From Epiperipatus broadwayi (lineage: Eukaryota > Onychophora > Udeonychophora > Euonychophora > Peripatidae): a DNA stretch of 64,000 bases. The DNA lies in contig JAQFVV010000014.1 in NCBI GenBank assembly GCA_028023455.1, positions 3,349,336-3,413,335 of the forward strand, written 5' to 3'. Below, piece by piece: positions 1 to 12,119 of the stretch (positions within the stretch are counted from its first letter, which is position 1; the number at the start of each line of letters is the position of its first letter). A program made the translations under genes and the position numbers. The notes below the pieces were generated by a model that was not told where the DNA came from, made no database searches, and saw only the letters and a list, made by a program, of their open reading frames with translations.

Positions 1-14
1 TTTACTTTGGTTGG

Positions 15-49
15 TACTGAGTGGCACTACTGTATGGAGAATTTTGCCT
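15..49 (+). repeat. Fragment of dispersed family C (terminal piece)
   Basis: The stretch containing GAGTGGCACTACTGTATGG is nearly repeated at 63297-63335, where it ends a longer family C copy. It also resembles the TACTGTATGGAGAGTTTTG end of the 56.7 kb copy. The rest of this copy presumably lies outside the window. Confidence 0.55.
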
Positions 50-239
50 GTTTGAAAGATTATAAATGGCAGTATGAATTCACAATCAGGAAGTTCTTAT
101 TCCCCTCCTTCTTCAGTCATCGACCATTGTCTTGTTGATCAGTGGGGAATGCCAACATTTAGGTTTTTTGTTATGATTATAAATATCTATAAAAATAATG
201 CTAACTCAGTTAACAATTGTCACACAACTGAAAGAAGAA

Positions 240-1084
240 CCATGATCTTTTTTTGATGTGAAAATGGGAGGTAAAAATCAATAAATTTCCTATGTTGTTT
301 GATGTATGTTGGTGAGCAATCCAGAATGAACTTTAGAACTATTTTCTTCTTAGGCACTTCAAGGCCTCAAAGGTGAATCAATGATTATTATTTCAGCTAA
401 CAACAATCTTTTTACTGCAACATATAAATTAAAATTAACATTTTAAGCACATAGATTTTCAAGTTTTTTTTTTAAATCAGAGAATCTTTCATCTTAGCTT
501 AATCTTAATTCACTGATCCATAAGCCCAGAAATCAGACCAACCTCTCTTATTCATTGTGGATACATTTTTAAACGATCACTTCACTTTTTCATGTGAACA
601 AGACATATATAACATATGTTATAATTTAATTTTGTATAATCATCTTTTAAATATACTTCAATTTAACTTCATTTACATATGCGTTTAGATATATTTCAAA
701 CTTATCTTCCATCACACATTCCTTAAACACATGACCAAACACAAGTAAAAATGACCTGTATATGTTTATCTTTAGTAAAAGAGTTAATTTAATAACACAT
801 GTAATTTATTAAAATAATGTACTTGGGTTTTTTTAAACTGTAATTTTATTTATTTTAAAATAGTAAAATTACTAAACTGATTCTGAAAAATTGATAAATA
901 CTAGATTAATGTTTAAAAAGCTATGCTTTAAAAGAAGTTTATTTATTAAAATAAAAACTAATTATAATGTTTATCAAATTTTTTAATAAATCTGACTAAA
1001 AACTTTGATATTGATTTTTATTACACTGTACAGGCTTACACATACCTGCACATATATACTGTAATATATGAGGAATTCGAATTC
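240..1084. other. AT-rich stretch with no recognised feature
   Basis: No convincing ORF, RNA gene or repeat unit was found. It is simple AT-rich DNA with short A and T runs. Confidence 0.5.
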
Positions 1085-1220
1085 AGACTTACATGACCCT
1101 CAACTGTCCATGTCATCTCATATTGCTGATCCACCTGATCACACACATGTTGGAAAGATAAATAATCACTAATATACCTATTTCATGCTAAACCAGCGAT
1201 CATCAGTTGGTCCATATTGA
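1085..1220 (-). repeat. SINE-like repeat, family B
   Basis: The segment ending with the CATGCTAAACCAGC and ATCATCAGTTGGTCC motifs is shared with 37765-37885 (same orientation). It is shared in the opposite orientation with 53090-53235 and, in part, with 33590-33710. Read on the - strand, it carries a B-box-like GAATTCGAATTCC, which suggests a tRNA-derived promoter. The A-box is poor, so the SINE assignment is inferred mainly from dispersal and the B-box. Confidence 0.5.
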
Positions 1221-1489
1221 TATTGGTTTTTGTTTTTGAAGGCTTTTTTTGTAATAATATATTGGACCATATAATAAACCATATAAGTATGAAAACAGCA
1301 GCATCAGCAGCAGTAATTGTTAGCAGAATAAAGCTTAAACTAAAAGAAAAAAAATCACAATCTTAGAAGGGGTAGTGTGCATGTTAATATTAACCATTAT
1401 CATTGTTACTTGCAATCCTGCAATGACAATCAATTTTTTATTCATTTATCTATCTATTTTTGTTTATGATAATAAAATACCATCTATCT

Positions 1490-2120
1490 TATTACAGAAC
1501 ATTTTCATAATGAATCATTTTAGTAATCTTACAAATACAATTTTTGCTTTTTATTTGTCAATGCACATTTATTAAGTCTGATTAAAGGGAAATTCTTTTT
1601 CATCTGACCCTCAATCATATATATTGTAAATAAATCAATATTGTTAATTGAAATGGCTAAAACTTATTATTAGTGGTAATCTTAGTTCATAAATTAATCA
1701 AGCCATCTTAACGTTTCATATATTATTTTAAATTAAATATTACTAAATTTAACATCAAACTTTTACTACTGCTTAAATATGTAATGTTTTGCAATGTGAT
1801 TATAATCCTAAATGTTACATATTTAAGCAGTAATAGAAGTTATTTATGTGCTATTGAAATTAGTAATATTTAATTTAAAATAATATATAAAACATTAAGC
1901 TGGCTTGATTAATTTGTGAACTGAGATTGTCTGCTAATAATAATTTTCAGCCCTTTTGGATATCAGTGTTAATTTATTTACAATATATACATATGGAGAG
2001 CAGATGAAAGAGGAATTATGCTTCTGACAGACTCGGCATTGATAAATGAAAAATGAAATTGTATTTGCAAGTTTATTAAAATAATTTGACATGAGTCTGC
2101 TTACAAATAATTCTGAATAA
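1490..2120. repeat. Long imperfect inverted repeat (foldback), about 300-bp arms
   Basis: The left arm (about 1490-1800) and right arm (about 1808-2120) are reverse complements at roughly 75-80% by eye. Landmarks are AAATTAATCAAGCCA in the left arm against TGGCTTGATTAATTT in the right arm, and ACAAATACAATTT against AAATTGTATTTG. The centre is a tighter hairpin built on CTGCTTAAATATGTAA and TTACATATTTAAGCAG. No coding capacity is seen. Divergence between the arms suggests an old inverted duplication or a decayed foldback transposon. Confidence 0.75.
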
Positions 2121-2144
2121 CATATTTGAATGAGAATATGTGAT

Positions 2145-2235
2145 ATGATTGTAATCCTGAACATTACATATTTAAGCAGTAGAAAAAGTTATTTACATAC
2201 TGTTAAAATTAGTAACACCATCTATAGAATCCTAT
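2145..2235 (+). repeat. Direct repeat of the foldback centre
   Basis: This segment, with ACATTACATATTTAAGCAGTA, repeats 1795-1870 in the same orientation (GTTACATATTTAAGCAGTA). The centre of the preceding foldback has therefore been copied again on its right side. Confidence 0.6.
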
Positions 2236-2239
2236 CTCT

Positions 2240-4330
2240 AGCATAAATTATATTTTTATGGAAAGTCTTAAAAAAATTCTATGTGATGCATAAAGAATGC
2301 TGGATAAGAATTAATAATATTAAATCTTAATGAAATTAATGTTGTGTGTTATTTAAATAAAATTATTGAAATTTACAAATATAAATTAAAAGTTAAACAA
2401 AACTACTAGACAAATTTCAATTAAAAGATAAAGTAATTCTTTAAGTTTAAACACCATGAAGTTTATAAATTAAGTCTTAAATTGTAATACATTTTTAGAA
2501 AATTCCTGTGTAAAAAAAGTTTTTACATTTTAAAGAATGAACATGCATATTAATATGGGGGTGGGGGTAAATATATCATTATTTTGTTTATACAATTTAT
2601 TTATTGTACTTTAATTTATATTTCTAATAATTTTTTTTGTAAACTATATATATTTAAGATCTTTGATATTTGAAGTTATATTTTAAATATTTTAAAATAT
2701 TTATTGAAACAAAATGTTTACCATTGCATACTGAACCAATATTTTTTTTTCTAATTTATATATTTAATAATAGGTTTAAAACATTTGAGGTAGCAATTAA
2801 AAATAATATATGCCTAAAAATACATCTTAATTCTTTTTATATATAATTTTTTTCATATTTTAACACAGTACACAAATGTGTATTGACATATTACAAATTT
2901 ATTCTTCTTATTAAATATTTTATTACTAAAAATTCTGTCTTATTTCCTTTTTCCCAATTCAATATTTCTTTTATATATGCTATTAATGACACTGTAATTG
3001 AATAATATATTGATTTCATAAGTTAATGAACATTTTGTTTCCACTAATGGAGTTCAGCAACCAGACTATAAAATGGAGGTTTATTCAAACAAAATGTGAC
3101 ATTTAATATAAATGTTTTATCACTCCAGAGATTTATGTATAGCTAGATATATTTACTCATCGCTGTGTATATATACATTACTGCTATCAACATAATTTAA
3201 TTACTGTTTCATATTTGGTATATCAACATGAAGCCTAATCATTATGATTTCTCATATTTATTTACTATAATATTTGGAAATATTAAAAAAATTATATTTA
3301 ATTTACAACAGCTACAATGTACTTTTGTGTCATTACAACTATAACCAATATCTCATACCACTCCTAAGACATATATTTGCTGTATATAATTCTTGCTTCA
3401 AATTTAATTTTTTATAAGTATTATTTACAATAAATATTAAAAAATTAAAAATATATAGTCAAAAAATCACAAAAATAAAGAAATAAAATCACTTTCATTT
3501 AACAAACCTCGGTTGATAGCCTTTTATAATCAATTGATTGCTTTATTATAATCGGTTATTATAATGAAATAAATATGCTTCTTTCTATCGTTGCCATTAG
3601 TTACAATAAACTTTTATTATATTATTTTAAAAATTAAAAAAGTGGCAAATTTTTTGCAAAAGATAATTTAAATTTACAACTGTCTAACCTACAATGTATG
3701 AGATATTGCTAAAACAGAAAGGGGAAGTATAAAATTTAAACTAAATTCAAACTAATTTGACTTTTGCATAATAGAGATATATTTATAAAGTACTGGGATA
3801 GACTCTATTTAATTAAAAAAATTATATGAAATTAAGATGCTTAAAAAAAAAAAATTATACCAGTATGTGATACCATAACAGTTGTATGTTAAAATAGAAA
3901 AATGGCTTAATCTGATCATATTTTTAAGTAATGTTTTTCAATTCCTGAACAAAAGAACATGTTAACACTAGATATTACAAATTCATTAAATACTTGAAAG
4001 TAAAATTATTACATATTTTATTTATGGTTTTGTGATATGCTAGATAATCTTTAATTTTTCCAAGACAAAAATATTCTATTAAAATATTCATTTACAAATC
4101 CTATTTAGTTAGATAAGGGTATCATATAGATATGTATTATGCTTATAGTAAATATCTAATTAGACTATTTTTTATCCAGAATACACAGACATTTTTTATA
4201 TTTCAAACAAACCAATAAGACTTTTGACTCATAATGTATTCTCTCAATTAGAATAAAAATTGATGATTCAGGATATCTTTCATTTTAAAAAGCAATAATA
4301 TCATGGTAATGATTTATTTATACATATTAG
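2240..4330. other. AT-rich stretch with no recognised feature
   Basis: It contains a G-run near 2560 and a small palindrome near 3525-3570. No gene, RNA or transposon was recognised. Confidence 0.5.
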
Positions 4331-4334
4331 TACA

Positions 4335-5085
4335 ACTATTTAGTTGTATTTATTTATTGGACTATTTCCATCATCTAATATTAAGTATTGAATGTCTTTA
4401 GAAAAATTTATCTTTATTTAAATTTCTAAATTACATTCAACTGTTAGTAAATAGCACACAGATTAGTATATGCACACAATGTTTTGAGTGGTATTATTCT
4501 CCTCTCTCTTCTTCAGGTGTTTCTGGCTTGACCAATGACTGTACTAGCATGAGAATCAAACCTAGACTCTTAGATTCTTGAATATTGAATTTTAAGGTAA
4601 TGCTCTGAGCAACTGAGTCATCCTGCCAAAGCTGACTAGTGACAGTACTATCATGGGAATTAAACATGGATCCTTAAACTCTTGAATATTGAATTTTAAG
4701 GTAATGTTTTAACCAACTGAGGTAAAACCTGACTAATGATAGTACTATCATGGAAATTGAACCTGTCCTTAGGTTCTTGAATATTGAATTTTAAGGAAAC
4801 ACTCTAACCATTTGAGAATGGCTCAATTGGTTAGATAAAAAGATTCAATATTCAAGAATCTAAGTGTTCAGATTGGATTTCCATGTTAGTACTGTCACTA
4901 GTCAGGCTAGCAATAACAGAAGGAGAATAGTACTTCTTGAAATGTTGTATGTATGTACTAACCTGTGTGCTATTACTAATAGTTGAATGTAATTTAGAAA
5001 TTTAAATAAAGTTAAAATTTTCCAAAGACATTTCATACTTCATATAAGATGGTGGAAATAGTCCAACAAATTAATACAACTAAAA
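4335..5085. repeat. Foldback made of inverted family A SINE-like copies
   Basis: The outer arms are reverse complements of about 160 bp. The left begins near TGGACTATTTCCATC (4358) and the right ends near GGAAATAGTCCA (5065). The arms also share the TAAATTTCTAAATTACATTCAAC and AGTATTATTCTCCT-type stretches. The loop holds tRNA-like units, three on the - strand and one on the + strand. The right arm contains the family A tail (TTGAAATGTTGTATG, then TAAATAAAGTT). It is best read as two SINE copies inserted head to head or as an inverted duplication. Confidence 0.75.
4540..4910 (-). repeat. Tandem tRNA-like units (family A heads)
   Basis: Three units of about 90 bp (about 4540-4635, 4640-4722, 4733-4818) read on the - strand as an A-box-like GACTCAGTTGCTCAGAGCA, the shared core TTCAATATTCAAGA, then a B-box-like GGTTTGATTCTC. 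A fourth unit in + orientation (4822-4910) starts GGCTCAATTGGTTAG and shares the same core. This arrangement fits the tRNA-related head of a SINE, here repeated. The extended middle between the boxes and the mismatches make a functional tRNA unlikely. Confidence 0.6.
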
Positions 5086-5089
5086 TACT

Positions 5090-6285
5090 ATCATCGCAAA
5101 CCTTCAGGAAAACACTAGTACAACTATGTTTAACTTAACTAATTAATGAGGTATGCTATATATATATATATATTGAAGTGCATTTAAATCAACTTCTAAT
5201 GATTAATTTGATAAACATTCATGCTTTTTATTTTATTAAATAATCTTTATTCTTCATTACATATTTACATTTAAAAAAATTTGTAATAAATATAATGTTA
5301 AATTTACAAAAGTAAAAATAAATATATAAACAAACTACATATAAACTTCAGTTTTCCATTTCAAGATTTAAATAAAGTCAATGACTATTATTAATACGAG
5401 GATACTTAATTTAAAAATAAGCCCACTTTGCATTATTTTCTGTTTTTTTCTGAATGATAATAAGATTGAGTAATTTTATTTGGAATTAATATATCAAATA
5501 CATTGGTTTCAACTTTTGTCATTAAATGAATGCAAAAAATGTTAAATGAATGTTAGAGATAGCCACAGTTCAGCCCCTATCAGCTAAGTAATTGCAGCAT
5601 TAGAAGGCCAGACAAAGTAATTCTGCAATTAATCTGGGAAAGTTAAATTTCATTCTAGCAGTTTAGAGGGAGAATTAGTCTTAATTTTATTAAATTTACA
5701 TATTTATTTCAAAATATTTACGTTAATTAAATAAATTATTATTGCACTTATCATCAACATTGACTTTTCCTCTGTTCTTGTTGACAATCTTATGCTAAAT
5801 AGCAACAGTCATTTGACTTCTTAACTTCTAATTTTTAAATTAACTAATTCATTCTTGTCAGTAATTAACATCAAAACTACAGTAACATTGACAATAAATT
5901 GATTTAATAATGGTGATTTATAACAATGACATCATTTTCATATTACATAACCTTACTATATTCTTTCAAGAATATGCATTCAAACATAAAAAGTACACCC
6001 AACACTTTAATCTTTGTGGAGTACTATGTTATTTATTTCAAGCAGATAAGTTTTCTATGGTAATTTTCTAAATTTCATAAATATATTATATATTGTGTAT
6101 TGCATATAGAATTAAATGACATCTATGTCTAACTAAAAAATGTCTTACTTAAAATGATAAAAATATACCATATCATTCATCATCTAAGCATACCTACATT
6201 TTTAAATAAAATCAAATTACATTTATATAATAATAATACTTTATACTTATATGTGCATAATTTAAACCATTAGTATACTAAGATG
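5090..6285. other. AT-rich stretch with no recognised feature
   Basis: There is a short TA run at 5157-5172. Nothing else is identifiable. Confidence 0.5.
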
Positions 6286-6289
6286 TTTT

Positions 6290-6615
6290 AAAAGATATTT
6301 ATGAAAGGCTTTAATCTTTGGCACTGTGCTCTTCTGAATATATTTTAATGCTAGAGGGACCTTGCCAAATTCAGATGCAAGTTTATGACTTTATAAAGAT
6401 AAAAATGGCCATATTATCTTTAACCTAACTTTCTAAACATCTCATGCTTCAGATTCACCTATTTAATTAAAAAGTTAGGTTAAAGATAAGATGGCCATTT
6501 TTATCTTTATAAAGTCGTCATCTTGCATCTAGATTTGGTGAGGTCCCTCTAGCATTAAAATATATTCAGAAGAGCACAGTGTCAAAGGTTAAAGCCTTTC
6601 ATAAGCTTTTACATA
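6290..6615. repeat. Foldback MITE-like element, arms about 140 bp
   Basis: The ends read GAAAGGCTTTAATC (left) and TTAAAGCCTTTC (right). The arms match closely through GCTAGAGGGACCT and AGGTCCCTCTAGC and through ATAAAGATAAAAATGGCCAT and its complement. The loop (about 6435-6465) is short. There is no coding capacity. It is likely a non-autonomous DNA transposon, but no TSD was settled. Confidence 0.75.
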
Positions 6616-6799
6616 TACTCATTTGTGCTTAATAAAAATATATATTACAATTTTAATTAGCTTATAGATTATTAAGAATAAGGATCTTAAAAACAACTTC
6701 ATTGTAAATCGCAAAATTTCATGAATGTCAGTTTGTAAAAGAAATAGTGAACTTAAACAGTGAAAAAATCAACAACTTCACATTCTCAAATCAAGATAC

Positions 6800-6995
6800 T
6801 TCAAAGTCACCTATTTAATTAGAAATTTAGGTTGAAGATAAGATGGTCATTCTTATCTTTAAAAAGTCATAATCTTGTGTTTAGATTTGGCGAGGTCTCT
6901 CTAGCATTAAAATATATTCAGAAGAGTGCAGTGCCAAAGGTTAAAACCTTTTGTAAGTATTTACATATACTCATTTGTGCTTAATAAATATATAT
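6800..6995 (+). repeat. Second, half copy of the 6.3-kb foldback
   Basis: It repeats the right arm plus the flank of the preceding element: CACCTATTTAATTA, CTCTAGCATTAAAATATATT, then ACATATACTCATTTGTGC. The flanking ACATATACTCATTTGTGC is also present after the first copy (6610-6635). The duplication therefore took flank with it and is a segmental repeat, not an independent insertion. It ends in a TA run at about 6985-7012. Confidence 0.7.
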
Positions 6996-7019
6996 ATATA
7001 TATATATATATTATAACTT

Positions 7020-7385
7020 TAAAAGATATTGTATTTGATAATTTATAAAAAATATACACAGAATTTAATATTTTTAATAATGTTATACTTTGATTTACAA
7101 ATGTCAAACTTTTTTCACTTACATATTTAATAAGTACTTTAGTTAATAAATCCTTGTATTACATTTTAAAAAATATTGTATATTGTTAAATCATTTTACT
7201 TTCATATTTAAGGTGTGCCATCTATTTCAAATTCTTCACAAAGCTTTCAATTATCAAAGCTAATTAATATTTGATTGAGCATGACAAATTTTGTAATCAG
7301 ATGAAATTTAAATGCCCAACCATTCTAGCTCTCAGTAAATTAATTTTGAAATATACTCTTTATCTTACATTATATCAAACTAAAG
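7020..7385. other. AT-rich stretch with no recognised feature
   Basis: No gene or repeat was recognised. Confidence 0.5.
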
Positions 7386-7388
7386 CAT

Positions 7389-7577
<189 letters not shown>

Positions 7578-7740
7578 AATAATTATTGCTTAGATGTTCT
7601 TAAAAATTTACAGCACTGGAAGCTATGGGGCAGAGCTGTAATTCATGGGCTATGAGTTTTGGAGTTTGCCACTAAACAATCCATGATACTGAAATATATT
7701 ATTTCATGTAATAAACATTCTATAAATAAAGTATTAAAAT

Positions 7741-7890
7741 AGATATAAAGAAAAAATGCTATCAGAGTATACATCCATATATAAAATTTGGCTCTTAAAT
7801 CTAAAAGATTACTGTTAGATGTAAAGAAAAAATGCTGTCAGAATATACATCTATATATAAAATTTGACTCTTAACTCTAAAACATTATTG
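7741..7890 (+). repeat. Tandem duplication, about 75-bp unit
   Basis: Two adjacent copies share TAAAGAAAAAATGCT, then GTCAGAATATACATC or ATCAGAGTATACATC, then ATATATAAAATTTG and CTCTTAA. The function is unknown. Confidence 0.75.
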
Positions 7891-7894
7891 TTAC

Positions 7895-8375
7895 TTCTTT
7901 ATTGAGTTCAAATAAAATGAATATCAGAAATATATAAAAACAATTTACTTTTCCTTAGAGATGAAGCACTAAATTATATATTACAAAAATGTAAATGTGA
8001 ATGGAGTTTATAAATGTTTTATATGTTTGTGATTTTTCTTCATTTTTTAAAGTAATAATCATCTATTTTTGTTGTTGTAACTATTATTATTATATGATTA
8101 TTCATATAGTAAACATATGAATGGGGTGCTCACCAACATACTGCAGCCAGTATTGTGAGTTTGTTGACTTTTTATTTGATAATTTTTAGCTGAAATATCA
8201 GTCAGGTTTTCTTGAAAGTAGAATAAATGTATTTATAAATAAAAAAAATTAACATAGATATTTGTAATCATGATAGACAAAACTAAATTATGACTCTTAT
8301 TCCTAGAAGCCTGTAAAGTCAACACCCAAGGCAGCAGTTGGCAGTCAAAGGTGGAAAGCACTAAAAAAGCTCTGA
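7895..8375. other. AT-rich stretch with no recognised feature
   Basis: The sequence TATGTTGGTGAGCA (as complement near 8120-8134) also occurs at 303-318. This is too short to call a repeat. Confidence 0.4.
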
Positions 8376-8379
8376 TTGC

Positions 8380-11300
8380 AGACACAGAATATCATTCAAT
8401 GACCTTTAGATCCTTTTCAAGTAATGAAAGATTGCATAATTTGGAAGAAATATGCAATATTAAATGGAACATTATTGAATTTTTTAAGTTAGAAGAAAAA
8501 GGGGAGAGATGATTTAAAAAGTGGGTATGTACTTTATTACAAAGCCAAAATTATGAGAAACGTGAATGGAGTAGGATTCATTACAAATGAAATGTGGAAA
8601 AACAACATTGGGAAGATTTATGGTGTGTCAGTCAGAGTGACAAGATTGGTTATTTAAACTATTTAAAGATGCCAAAAATGCAGATAATTCAGGTTTATGT
8701 TCCAACAAGTTTTTATTGTGATAAAGAAATAGAAGATATTCATATGGATATACAAAATGCTTTTGATAATGATTGAGAGATTAAAATTCTGTGGTTATAT
8801 TTGGTTATAATGACAGAAATAAGAGAAAACATAGATTTCTAGAGTTCACGGGAAAAAAACAACTGTATTATTATTTTTTTCTTAGAGAAAAATGCTAAAC
8901 AAAAATGGACATGAAAAGTCCAAATAAAGATGTAGCAAAAATAGACATTTTGACTTTAAAAAAGTATATATTTTATGATTGTAATATTTTTAGTTGATTC
9001 AATTCAGAAAGGGATCATTGACTAGTGAAATGTAATCAAGAGACAAAAATTATTAAGAAATACTATTTACAGTTAATAAACCTAACTTTAAGAAACAATC
9101 CAATGAATTTAAATTGGAACTTGTAAATCATCCTAAAATATTAAGTGATATTAAAGATGATTCAATAAGAATAAACATCAATGGAAATATTAAGAACTGC
9201 ATCAAAGTTACTTGATATAAAAAAGAATTTTATTTTAAAACTTTCTTCTAAGACAAGATAAATTTTGAAAAAAAAAAAAAAGAATTATGATTATATAAAA
9301 TGATTCATTGAGAAAAATGTCTAGAGTATTGCAAAATGATATAAAAACAGGTAATAATGATATAAGAAAATGTAATTGCGAATTAACAAGAAAAACTATG
9401 AAAAGAGTATATAAATCTCAAAAGTATAAAACAATATATTGGTATTAGTAGGAAATTTATTTATACAATAAGAAAAAATTATGGAACTATTACTAAAAAT
9501 AGAAATGATATAGTGAAATGTGGTAGAGTTCTAAAAAAATTATATAATAATAATGAAAAATAATAAAGAACAAGAAAACAAAACTATCTATTACAATTAT
9601 ATTTTTGAAATTGTCCATAATTTTAAATGAAGTAGTATGACATGATATTAAATATATGAAGAAGAAAAAGGTCCAGAAAATGATGGAATTATGACCATAT
9701 CTTAAAAGACACAGTTAAAGAAAGAAAAAGTATTGATTAAATTATATACCAAGTATCTAAATGATAAAGATATATCAGATGATTGGAAAAATATAATAAT
9801 AATATTGTTATTTAAAAAAGATATTAAAAATTACAGACCTATTAGTCATTTATCAGTTCTACACAATTTTTTTACAAAGATAAGTACAATTCACCCAAAA
9901 CAATCTTTGAATTTTAATCAATTAAAAAAACACAAGCTGGATTTAAAAATTATTTTAGTACAATGGATGAAATTGAAATATTGAGAGAAGTTACAGAAAG
10001 AACTAATAAATATGATTCGCCATTTGCTTTGGATTTGTAGATTATAAAATGACATTTGATTCTATAAGTATTTCTATAATGATTAGATTATCAAGATATA
10101 GAATAAGGATATTCTTATATTCTGAAGAATATTTACCAAAATGCAAAAGCAATGATTAGAATATATAGTTATGCTAAGACAGGGGTCCCCAACCCTATGC
10201 CCGCAGGCACTATGGTGCCTGCAGACCATTTTACGTTTGCCCGCCGCTATCTGAACATGATAAAAAATTATTTATCTGATACAAATAAATTTAATTTTTA
10301 AATTTTTTTTTATAAATTATTGTATTATATTGTAATCAAATTGTAGGGTATACTATACTTTTACAGTGTAAAAATATAAATGTTAATTATATATTAAAAT
10401 TTTATTTCTGAAATAAATATTTTTTTGTACATTATGTGTATTATTAACAATATCCAACTATAAATTTACATTGAAAAAATAATTGGTGCCCGCCATCTGG
10501 TTGAAAAAAATAAATGGTGCCTGCCACCTGGCCGGTATTATAGAATGTGCTCTTAAGTGCAAAAAGGTTGGGGACTCCTGTGCTAAGATTTGATTCCATT
10601 TCTCCAAAAATTTTATAGCAGCTCAAGAGAGTAAATAGAGATGATTTAAGTCATTTAGAGTTTGCAGATAATGTAATTGTGTTTGCAAATAATATTTCAG
10701 AGCTTCAAGAAATGTTGCAAGAGTTATTAATTGAAAATAAGAAAGTAGGACTAAAGGCAAATGCTAAAAAGACTAAGTAATGTTCAATGGATTTCTCCAA
10801 AGAAGAAAATAAAGATTGATAATGATGAAATAATTAAGTTGACAACTACAAATATCTTGTCAGATTGTTAATACAGATAAAAACATAATGAATAAAAATA
10901 ATCCTAGATTTAAACTTAGATAGAGTGCTTTTGGTAGAAGTAACTTAATATTAAAAAAAATATATTCCTATGTGATTAAAAAGAAACTTTTTAAAAGATA
11001 TGTTTGCTTTTTCTTACTTATGGATTTGAGACTTGAACACTTAACAAGAGAGTAATATAGAGATTTCAGTTCACTCAAAGAAGTATGGAGAGGTATATGT
11101 TAGGAATAATAAGAAAAAAACCCTAAACACATGGAAGAGAGAACAAACTAATATCACTGAAATCATAAAAAAACATTAAGAGATTAAAATGAAATGAAGC
11201 TGGACATATTTTTAGAGGAGTTAATAGTAAATGGACAGTTGAAATCTTAAATTGAATTCGAAGAGATTGTAAAAGACCTAGAGAGAGACTGAAGGTGAAA

Positions 11301-11395
11301 TGATGGATGAAATAATAAAGTATGCTGGGTTAATTTGAAGAAGAAATCAGAGAAACTGGATTAAACTTGGAGAGCTTCATTCTGCAGTAATTGTT
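8380..11395 (+). pseudogene. Decayed RTE-type LINE (endonuclease-reverse transcriptase)
   Basis: This is a relic of a non-LTR retrotransposon polyprotein broken by many stops and frameshifts. In order along the + strand, endonuclease pieces read NGVGFITNEMW (about 8570-8600) and MQIIQVYVPTSF (about 8680-8715), followed by a decayed GDFN region. Reverse-transcriptase pieces read NYRPISHLSVLHNFFTKI (from about 9829), FVDYKMTFDSISIS (block A, about 10034-10075), then, after an inserted hAT element, FADNVIVFANNISELQEML and KVGLKANAKKTK (about 10665-10780). The catalytic-site FADD is now FADN. The C-terminal part (about 11160-11370) matches the same tail seen at 34.1 kb. These motifs are characteristic of invertebrate RTE-like elements. 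The clade assignment is from memory of family motifs and is moderately sure. Confidence 0.8.
10180..10580. mobile_element. Non-autonomous hAT-type DNA transposon, 401 bp
   Basis: Terminal inverted repeats are CAGGGGTCCCCAACC at the left end and GGTTGGGGACTCCTG at the right end (14 of 15 complementary). It is flanked by a perfect 8-bp target duplication TGCTAAGA at 10172-10179 and 10581-10588. An 8-bp duplication and a CAGGGGTCCCCAACC end are typical of hAT superfamily MITEs. A subterminal palindrome GCAGGCAC...GTGCCTGC sits at about 10205-10224. Near the right end, GGTGCCCGCCATCTGG and GGTGCCTGCCACCTGG form a direct repeat. No transposase is encoded. It is inserted inside the decayed RTE reading frame, so it is younger than that LINE, and removing it rejoins the flanking coding relic. 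Confidence 0.93.
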
Positions 11396-11859
11396 GAAAA
11401 ATAGTGCTAATTGTTTCATCCGAACTATTTTAGATCTTTATTTTCATCACATATATCATACATTATTCCAGATTATCTGTTAATTAAAATAACAATAATC
11501 GATTTTTCTTTATTAAAAAAATCATAAATTAGAAATTAAACAGTATATAAATGGATTCTTCTAACAAATATTATTCATTATAAAATCTTTCAGAAATCTC
11601 TTAACAAAATGAGTACATAAAATTATCACTGTATAATTAAATATGTAAATGAATGTTTAAAGTAGAGAAATTTAGATATTAAATTTAATTGTAATTATTA
11701 TGCTTTTCCTAGTTCTTGAGTAGTCTTCTAATTTAAGAAATTTTATAAATGTTTTTAATACATTTAAAAAATAAACAGTTTCCTTGCATGAGAAGCTTTG
11801 AAATGTTCTGGACATTTGTCTGAAGATTTTGTAATGATGGTATATTATAAGATGTGATA

Positions 11860-12115
11860 TGTTGGACTATTTCCATCATTTATGAGTGAATGTTGAAAGG
11901 TGCGAGTTCAACTTCTAAGCGAATATTGTCACTGTGCATATAGGCCAGCAACACCTGAAGAAGAGTGGAGAATACTACTACTCGAAACGTTGTGTAATTA
12001 CTGACCTGTATTGTCTATCTGTGTATTATTACTAACAAGTAGTTTGTATTTGGAAAGTTTAAATAAAAAGTTTAAAATTTTCTATACATTCAACATTCAC
12101 TCATAAGTTCTGGAC
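11860..12115 (+). repeat. SINE-like family A copy with inverted ends
   Basis: The body contains GCGAGTTCAACTTCTA (a B-box remnant), ACCTGAAGAAGAGTGGAG and ACTACTCGAAACGTTGTG, then a TTTAAATAAAAAGTTTAAA tail. The motif of GAAGAAG followed by CGAAACGTT occurs in many invertebrate dispersed repeats. The ends are inverted: GGACTATTTCCATCAT plus TTATGAGTGAATGTTGAA on the left against TTCAACATTCACTCATAA on the right. The left end thus looks like an inverted piece of the same 3' tail. It is related to the 4335-5085 and 45158-45385 copies. Confidence 0.7.
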
Positions 12116-12119
12116 ATTT

